A DNA stretch of 11,527 nt from JBAXGE01 sp044344145 (GTDB lineage: Bacteria > Planctomycetota > Phycisphaerae > WQYP01). This document shows positions 7,780 through 11,527 of this stretch, in pieces. The translations under genes were made by a program, and so were the position numbers. Within the stretch, counting starts at the first letter, position 1, and the number at the start of each line of letters is the position of its first letter. The stretch spans positions 1 to 11,527 of the forward strand of contig JBIJDM010000072.1 in the NCBI GenBank assembly GCA_044344145.1, given 5' to 3'. Below the pieces are notes generated by a model. That model had not been told where the DNA came from. It did no database searches and saw only the letters and a list, made by a program, of their open reading frames with translations.

Positions 7780-7832
7780 ATTGCTAAACCCCGTTAGCCA
7801 CATGCGTTATGGTTTTATAATATGGTGTACAC

Positions 7833-8372
7833 ATGGAAGAGTTAGAATATTTCAAGTCCTTCCCGTTGAATTATTACGAGCACATGAACCCTGAAAAGGC
7901 ACGCTTGGCAAACGCTCCTGGGATGGTGTGGTTAGGGGCGCCCGGAAGGGATGTTGTTTCTGAGCATGGGGGGAAGTCGTATACCTTCTGGACTGTGGAT
8001 GTGATCAGAAATCCAGACCCTGAATTAGCATACCTGCCCCGTAGTGAATATCCATTGAGCAGCCTTTCTCTGTTATCCGAATATATGCCAGTACCGGTTT
8101 TTGACCGCTGTATCCTAAATTCTTCGATAACTAGAGATGACGTAGCCAGTTATGACGGCATACCGGGTACTTCCCTTACGACCGGAGGCATTCTTTTTGG
8201 AGAGCCGCACTATACGTTCCGATTCCTATATGATTCCATGTCCCTGGCAGGATTTTATTACGATCAGGTTTACACCGTGGAACAGTGGATCAAACCGGGA
8301 AAGATTGCCAAGTTCAAAGGGGTCAAAGGCTATTGGTATGCACATCCAAACCTATTTACCCCGGTTGAGTGA
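7833..8372 (+). CDS. Hypothetical protein, 179 aa
   Basis: An unrecognised soluble protein without a signal peptide. It is rich in Tyr, Phe, Pro and Trp with a mixed alpha/beta pattern. Distinctive segments are FPLNYYEHMNPEKARL near the N-terminus, a Gly-containing turn region (GTSLTTGGILFGEP) around residues 111-124, and VKGYWYAHPN near the end. The start at 7833 has GGTG (7824-7827) just upstream. It lies 53 bases after the previous gene on the same strand and may be co-transcribed with it. GC content is visibly lower than in the fumarase gene, which suits an accessory or transferred cassette. A defence or immunity role is possible but nothing in the sequence proves it. Confidence 0.6.
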   Translation: MEELEYFKSFPLNYYEHMNPEKARLANAPGMVWLGAPGRDVVSEHGGKSYTFWTVDVIRNPDPELAYLPRSEYPLSSLSLLSEYMPVPVFDRCILNSSITRDDVASYDGIPGTSLTTGGILFGEPHYTFRFLYDSMSLAGFYYDQVYTVEQWIKPGKIAKFKGVKGYWYAHPNLFTPVE

Positions 8373-8404
8373 TTTTGGTCATGTGCGTTTTTTATAGGGG
8401 CCGA

Positions 8405-8513
8405 ATGGTACTCACCACTGCCCCAGCGATTCAATATACGCCGCTGAACCATCGCGTAGCCAGCCATCCAACTGGGCTTGTTCTTTCATCTGTTGGCCGC
8501 GTAGACGCGGGAC
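8405..8513. repeat. Direct repeat, distal copy (matches 9620-9728)
   Basis: This 109-bp segment matches 9620-9728 at 101 positions, with no gaps and an offset of exactly 1215. Differences are at 8410, 8413, 8427, 8471, 8472, 8493, 8502 and 8508. On the minus strand it encodes the same 33 C-terminal residues as the fused kinase/pyrophosphorylase, plus the stop (TGA here, TAA there) and a few bases beyond. It could be a gene-3'-end attachment-type duplication or a recombination scar. Confidence 0.95.
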
Positions 8514-8771
8514 CAGTTTGCCATTGACATCCGAATCGATGGCGTCCCATTTCCAACCTTTCGCATCAGAAACGTCTGCGCCCACGAGGCTATCATCGTC
8601 GGGCTTCCAGTCTTTGAGAATCTTATCACCGAGGATCCGTGGCTTGGTATCGGATGCAGCTATGCTCTCTATGCTGCAGTCATCGGGTCTCAGAATAATC
8701 TGCACGTCTCTCCTTGTGCCGTCGTGCAACACTAGTCTACACGGATCGGGTGTGGCGCGGAGTAACGTCAT
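8412..8771 (-). pseudogene. Chimeric reading frame ending in the fused enzyme's C-terminal tail
   Basis: An open frame of up to 119 codons, starting at 8771. The last 33 residues (VPRLRGQQMKEQ ... IESLGQW) are identical to the end of the kinase/pyrophosphorylase at 9627. The preceding 86 residues are unrelated to it: an acidic stretch with KDWKPDDDSLVGADVSD and GWKWDAIDSDVNG that looks protein-like but is unassigned. No convincing ribosome-binding site precedes the ATG at 8771. The homology stops abruptly at 8513, beside a perfect palindrome (8497-8510). I read it as a gene remnant joined by recombination, though a short expressed protein cannot be excluded. Bases 8772-8830, up to the SDR stop, show nothing recognisable. 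Confidence 0.4.
8497..8510. repeat. 14-bp palindrome at the repeat junction
   Basis: CCGCGT-AG-ACGCGG has perfect inverted arms and lies three bases from the point where homology between the two repeat copies ends. The equivalent site in the other copy (9712-9725) carries two changes (positions 9717 and 9723) that break the perfect symmetry. Both changes are synonymous in the reading frame. Confidence 0.6.
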
Positions 8772-8830
8772 GCGCTAATCGATCGAGCGCGGTGGCATTA
8801 CCTACACGGTCACTGTTGCACGCTAGTTCG

Positions 8831-9559
8831 TTACCAGCGAAACGGCAACAGACCACCACTGATAAACGATGCCGATTCAGAACAGAGGAACGCGACCCCC
8901 TCGGCAATATCCTGTGGCGTAACGCCTGAACGGTTAATCCAAGCTGGACCGTGAGTGCACAGTTCGACGGCTTGCGCAAAGTCCTTTACCTCCGTGACTG
9001 GTCCCGGCGCGATGGCGTTTATTGTTACGCGATGTTTCCACGCCTGATCGTGGGCCAACATGAGCGCCTCGAGACGGGCAGCTTTGGCCGTGTTGTAGGC
9101 ATAGGCTGGCGGCAAGTGGTTGGGGTTCAGACATAGCCCCACCAACCGTCCCCATTTGTTGGTGCGCATCGCGGCCAAAGCGCCAGGCAGCAAGTTGTAG
9201 AAGGGCGCCACTTCGTGTACCACGTCTTCCGTTGCCCCGACAGCGTCCAACTCATCAATGGGGGCAGGTCGCCATTGGCAGCCCGGACCAATCACGCAGA
9301 TATCGAGTCGCCCGAACGATTCCACTGCCGTCTGCAGCAGGCGACGAGCGTCCTCCGGTTGGATCACATCCGCCTGAACCGCAATGGCCTTGCAACCTTG
9401 GGCTCTAAGGTATGAAACGATCTGCTCGGCATGTTCATGGCTCTGCCGATAATTGACAACCACGGCGGCCCCCTCGCGGGCCAAGGTGAGGGCAATGCTG
9501 CGGCCCATGCCACGACCTGCCGCGCCGGTTACAATAGCGACTCGATCTTTGCAGAGCAT
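8831..9559 (-). CDS. SDR-family oxidoreductase-like protein lacking the usual catalytic Ser
   Basis: A 242-aa protein with a classical short-chain dehydrogenase/reductase layout, about the normal length. The Rossmann start is VTGAAGRGMG (10-19; one residue longer than the common TGxxxGxG loop). NYRQS at 36-40 suggests NADP(H). AD at 63-64 would sit by the adenine ring. The YxxxK motif is present as YNTAK (155-159), followed by NAIAPGPV (181-188). Unusual points: the structural NNAG is replaced by IGPG (90-93), and the position 13 before the Tyr is Leu142 in LVGLCLNPN, with no Ser nearby. The C-terminus ends GGLLPFRW instead of the usual VDGG. AGGAG (9566-9570) lies six bases before the ATG. 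It sits 67 bases after the fused enzyme gene on the same strand, inside the two repeat copies. Substrate unknown; activity may be altered or lost. Confidence 0.88.
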   Translation of the reverse strand: MLCKDRVAIVTGAAGRGMGRSIALTLAREGAAVVVNYRQSHEHAEQIVSYLRAQGCKAIAVQADVIQPEDARRLLQTAVESFGRLDICVIGPGCQWRPAPIDELDAVGATEDVVHEVAPFYNLLPGALAAMRTNKWGRLVGLCLNPNHLPPAYAYNTAKAARLEALMLAHDQAWKHRVTINAIAPGPVTEVKDFAQAVELCTHGPAWINRSGVTPQDIAEGVAFLCSESASFISGGLLPFRW

Positions 9560-9619
9560 GTATCACTCCTGATGGTGAATGGGATGTTTCGGCCGTGTTA
9601 TTTAGTTAGTTGGGTGCCC

Positions 9620-9728
9620 ATGGTCCTTACCACTGCCCCAGTGATTCAATATACGCCGCTGAACCATCGCGTAGCCAGCCATCCAGTTGGGCTTGTTCTT
9701 TCATCTGCTGGCCGCGCAGACGTGGGAC
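9620..9728. repeat. Direct repeat, proximal copy (matches 8405-8513)
   Basis: This copy forms the genuine 3' end of the kinase/pyrophosphorylase gene: 33 codons, stop, and seven bases beyond. It shares 101 of 109 positions with 8405-8513. Six differences in sense codons (CCA/CCG, CTG/CTA, CAG/CAA, CAA/CAG, CTG/TTG, TCA/TCG) and one in the stop are all silent; only one lies outside the frame. Confidence 0.95.
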
Positions 9729-11527
9729 GACGACATAGCCGGAGCTAACATCGGGCAATACGGTTAGGTCGCTCCAGAGCTTTTCAAACTGGGCCACGGG
9801 GAAGATGTCTTCCTGGCCATGGCCCCAGCGTTTCTTCACATCTTTGAGCGTGACATAGGTGGGCAGTCGGCTGGCCAGAGCGCGCACGGCGGCGGTCACG
9901 CGGGCTTCGTCGCCCAGTTGGCTGCGGCTCAGGCCCATCATGGCGAGGAAGCCGTCAATATCAATCCAGGTGGTCATGGTGTTGTAGTAGCTCAGGCGGA
10001 ATTCATCGGTTTCATGCGGCATAGCCAAGCCTTCCACCAGCCGCAGGCGGCCGTCCACTTTAGCCAGCCCCCCGCCACGATCTTCCAGCCGGCGGGTGAT
10101 GACCTCAAAGGTGAGGTTGTTACCGCTGGCGATATGCAGACCCAGCAGGGCCGGGTCGAGCGTGGCGCCGAGGGTGTCAATATTGTGCAGCATCAGATAT
10201 TTAAGCTGCGGGCGCTGGGCCAGCAGATCGGCCAGCACGCCGTTACGCAGCATGTTGGGCAGTTCGTAGAAGTGGCCGATGGGATGCAGGCACTGCATGG
10301 GCTTGTTGTCGGTATAGTCCGCGCCCTCGCCGGTGGTGCGGGCCCAGTTGATCAGGGCGGTGTGCAGGCTGGCGCGGACTTTCTGCTGCTGGACATCCAG
10401 CACACGCTGGGGCACCTGCTCCCACGCGAAGCGCAAGTCGCGTTCCATGGGAATCATGCGCAACCCGATCGAACGCCCCGCCGAGAGTACTAGCGGGCCG
10501 GGATAATTGTAATTGTGCGCGGCCTTCAGATAATCCGCACTGGGCTGATGCGTCAGATAACTGGTGGTCACGACATGCGGCACGGTGGCGCCAAATTCGG
10601 TGCCCACCTTGCGGCTCTTGGCCAGGTGCACTTCCACAAAACTGCGATGCTTGCCGGCCAGACGGCAGAATGGATACAAGGCCTTGCACACGCCCGCGCC
10701 CTGCGTCCAGCGACTACCCACCCCCGCCGCCAATGTCACCACGCCCACGGCCCCGGCGGCCAGCGCATCGGCCCCCAGCTTGCGATAGCGTTCGTCCAAA
10801 CGGCCTTGGGCATCCACCACTTCGCCGGGCGCGACATCGTTGATGGTGGTGGTCACGGCCAGACGATTCTGGGCCAGCCCGATGTGGCCATCGAGCAAAT
10901 CCTGGCGGATGCGTTCATGTTGCTGGGGATCAAAGCCGTTGGCCTCCAGCAAGCCCTGCAACACCTGCACGGCATCGCCGCGATTAGTGTCGGTGCGCGG
11001 GAACAGCCCGTCGAAAATCCGCTGCACCATGCCACCCATGCTGGGATTTTCGCGGCAGGCGGCGCCAAAGAGTTCCAGTTCGCGAATCTGCTGGCCGGTA
11101 AGCTGGTCGGCCTGCTGGCGCATCAGGCGCGGCACCATCGCGGCATAATAGCCCGCGGGCAGCAATGTGGCCTGATCCTGCAAGAGCTGCGCGCATGTGC
11201 CGCGCGGATTGATGGCAAAATCATAGACCACCGGCTCCATGGCAAAGGGAAGCGCGCTGCTGAGTTGTTTGCGCGTGGCGGTCATCAGTTGTTGCAGATA
11301 ATCCTGCGCCTCACGTTTGCGGTGCGGGGCAAAGATAAAGCCCATGCCCCCGCCGGACATACCGCCCAGCATCCAGAAACCCCAGAAGTCGCCGCCGAAA
11401 TGGGCACGCGTGGCCGCGATCAGGGTTTCGGTGTAGAAATTGGTAGCCCAGGGAATAATCGTTTGCAGCGGGCCGGTGAAATTACGGGTTGTGGCATGGC
11501 CCAGCGCCTTGATATCACCCGCGCGCA
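9627..11527 (-). CDS. Fused GHMP-type sugar kinase / UDPGP-type sugar nucleotidyltransferase, 5' end missing
   Basis: Partial: the frame stays open to the window edge, with 51 further codons upstream of the Met at 11372, so that Met is internal. The first part ends a GHMP kinase fold: LGGMSGGGMGFIF, numbered 2-14 from that Met, is the glycine-rich C-terminal motif of this superfamily. The second part is a type-1 UDP-sugar pyrophosphorylase fold. VTLAAGVGSRWTQGAG with CKAL (212-232) is the nucleotide-binding loop, HNIDTLGATLDP (396-407) the sugar-nucleotide site, and GGGLAKVDGRLRLVEG (433-448) a family motif. The likely role is phosphorylation of a free sugar at C1 followed by activation to an NDP-sugar, feeding salvage or polysaccharide synthesis. 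Domain order is the reverse of Bacteroides FKP, where the nucleotidyltransferase is N-terminal. The sugar cannot be told from this fragment. The last 33 residues are duplicated at 8412. The SDR gene follows 67 bases downstream. Confidence 0.85.
   Translation of the reverse strand, partial: RAGDIKALGHATTRNFTGPLQTIIPWATNFYTETLIAATRAHFGGDFWGFWMLGGMSGGGMGFIFAPHRKREAQDYLQQLMTATRKQLSSALPFAMEPVVYDFAINPRGTCAQLLQDQATLLPAGYYAAMVPRLMRQQADQLTGQQIRELELFGAACRENPSMGGMVQRIFDGLFPRTDTNRGDAVQVLQGLLEANGFDPQQHERIRQDLLDGHIGLAQNRLAVTTTINDVAPGEVVDAQGRLDERYRKLGADALAAGAVGVVTLAAGVGSRWTQGAGVCKALYPFCRLAGKHRSFVEVHLAKSRKVGTEFGATVPHVVTTSYLTHQPSADYLKAAHNYNYPGPLVLSAGRSIGLRMIPMERDLRFAWEQVPQRVLDVQQQKVRASLHTALINWARTTGEGADYTDNKPMQCLHPIGHFYELPNMLRNGVLADLLAQRPQLKYLMLHNIDTLGATLDPALLGLHIASGNNLTFEVITRRLEDRGGGLAKVDGRLRLVEGLAMPHETDEFRLSYYNTMTTWIDIDGFLAMMGLSRSQLGDEARVTAAVRALASRLPTYVTLKDVKKRWGHGQEDIFPVAQFEKLWSDLTVLPDVSSGYVVVPRLRGQQMKEQAQLDGWLRDGSAAYIESLGQW

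Noticed and set aside
8373..8404. T-rich stretch after the 179-aa gene as a terminator
   Set aside because: There is a six-T run (8389-8394 region) but no convincing stem before it.
8737..8979. 80-codon minus-strand frame linking the SDR end to the chimeric frame
   Set aside because: It mostly overlaps the SDR gene in another frame and has no recognisable motif or ribosome-binding site.
9819..10493. 224-codon plus-strand open frame
   Set aside because: It is antisense to the well-supported kinase/pyrophosphorylase. Its His/Gln/Gly-rich composition is typical of a shadow frame.

Overview
The window looks like chromosomal DNA from a moderately GC-rich, Gram-negative-type bacterium. A lipoprotein, a Sec-exported giant protein and a membrane-anchored TPR-like protein sit beside ordinary metabolic genes. 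The large secreted multidomain protein and a fused GHMP-kinase/UDPGP-type nucleotidyltransferase would fit the Verrucomicrobiota/PVC group. That is a guess from general character; no marker gene is present to prove it. No rRNA, tRNA, CRISPR array, transposase or integrase was recognised.

Layout, left to right. (1) Bases 1-143 hold a possible terminator of an upstream gene and a sigma70-like promoter overlapped by an inverted repeat. (2) Bases 144-4149 (+) are a two-gene unit with one base between stop and start: a 307-aa membrane-anchored TPR-like protein, then a 1026-aa exported protein. The latter has a nucleotidyltransferase-like acidic motif, helical/coiled regions, a central hydrophobic segment, two PKD-like domains and a MORN-like C-terminus. 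This pair is the best candidate for an undescribed cell-envelope system. (3) Bases 4275-5882 (+) encode a clear class I (4Fe-4S) fumarate hydratase with its own promoter-like sequence and a perfect 12-bp palindrome between promoter and start. (4) Bases 5936-5992 contain two back-to-back perfect hairpins, either a terminator or a REP-like pair. (5) Bases 6141-8372 (+) carry three unrecognised genes of visibly lower GC: a lipoprotein, then 160-aa and 179-aa cytoplasmic proteins. (6) Bases 8405-11527 (-) carry the 3' part of a fused sugar kinase/UDP-sugar-pyrophosphorylase-type gene, an SDR gene lacking the usual catalytic Ser, and a second copy of the last 33 codons of the fused enzyme joined to an unrelated reading frame.

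The left half is a secretion/envelope module plus central metabolism (fumarate to malate). The middle is an accessory patch of orphan genes. The right end is a sugar-nucleotide activation gene followed by a rearranged segment. The 109-bp direct repeat (8405-8513 and 9620-9728) brackets the SDR gene. Within the coding frame every difference between the copies is synonymous, which points to recombination or integration at a gene 3' end rather than decay of a simple duplicate. All functional calls come from reading motifs by eye; no database search was run.
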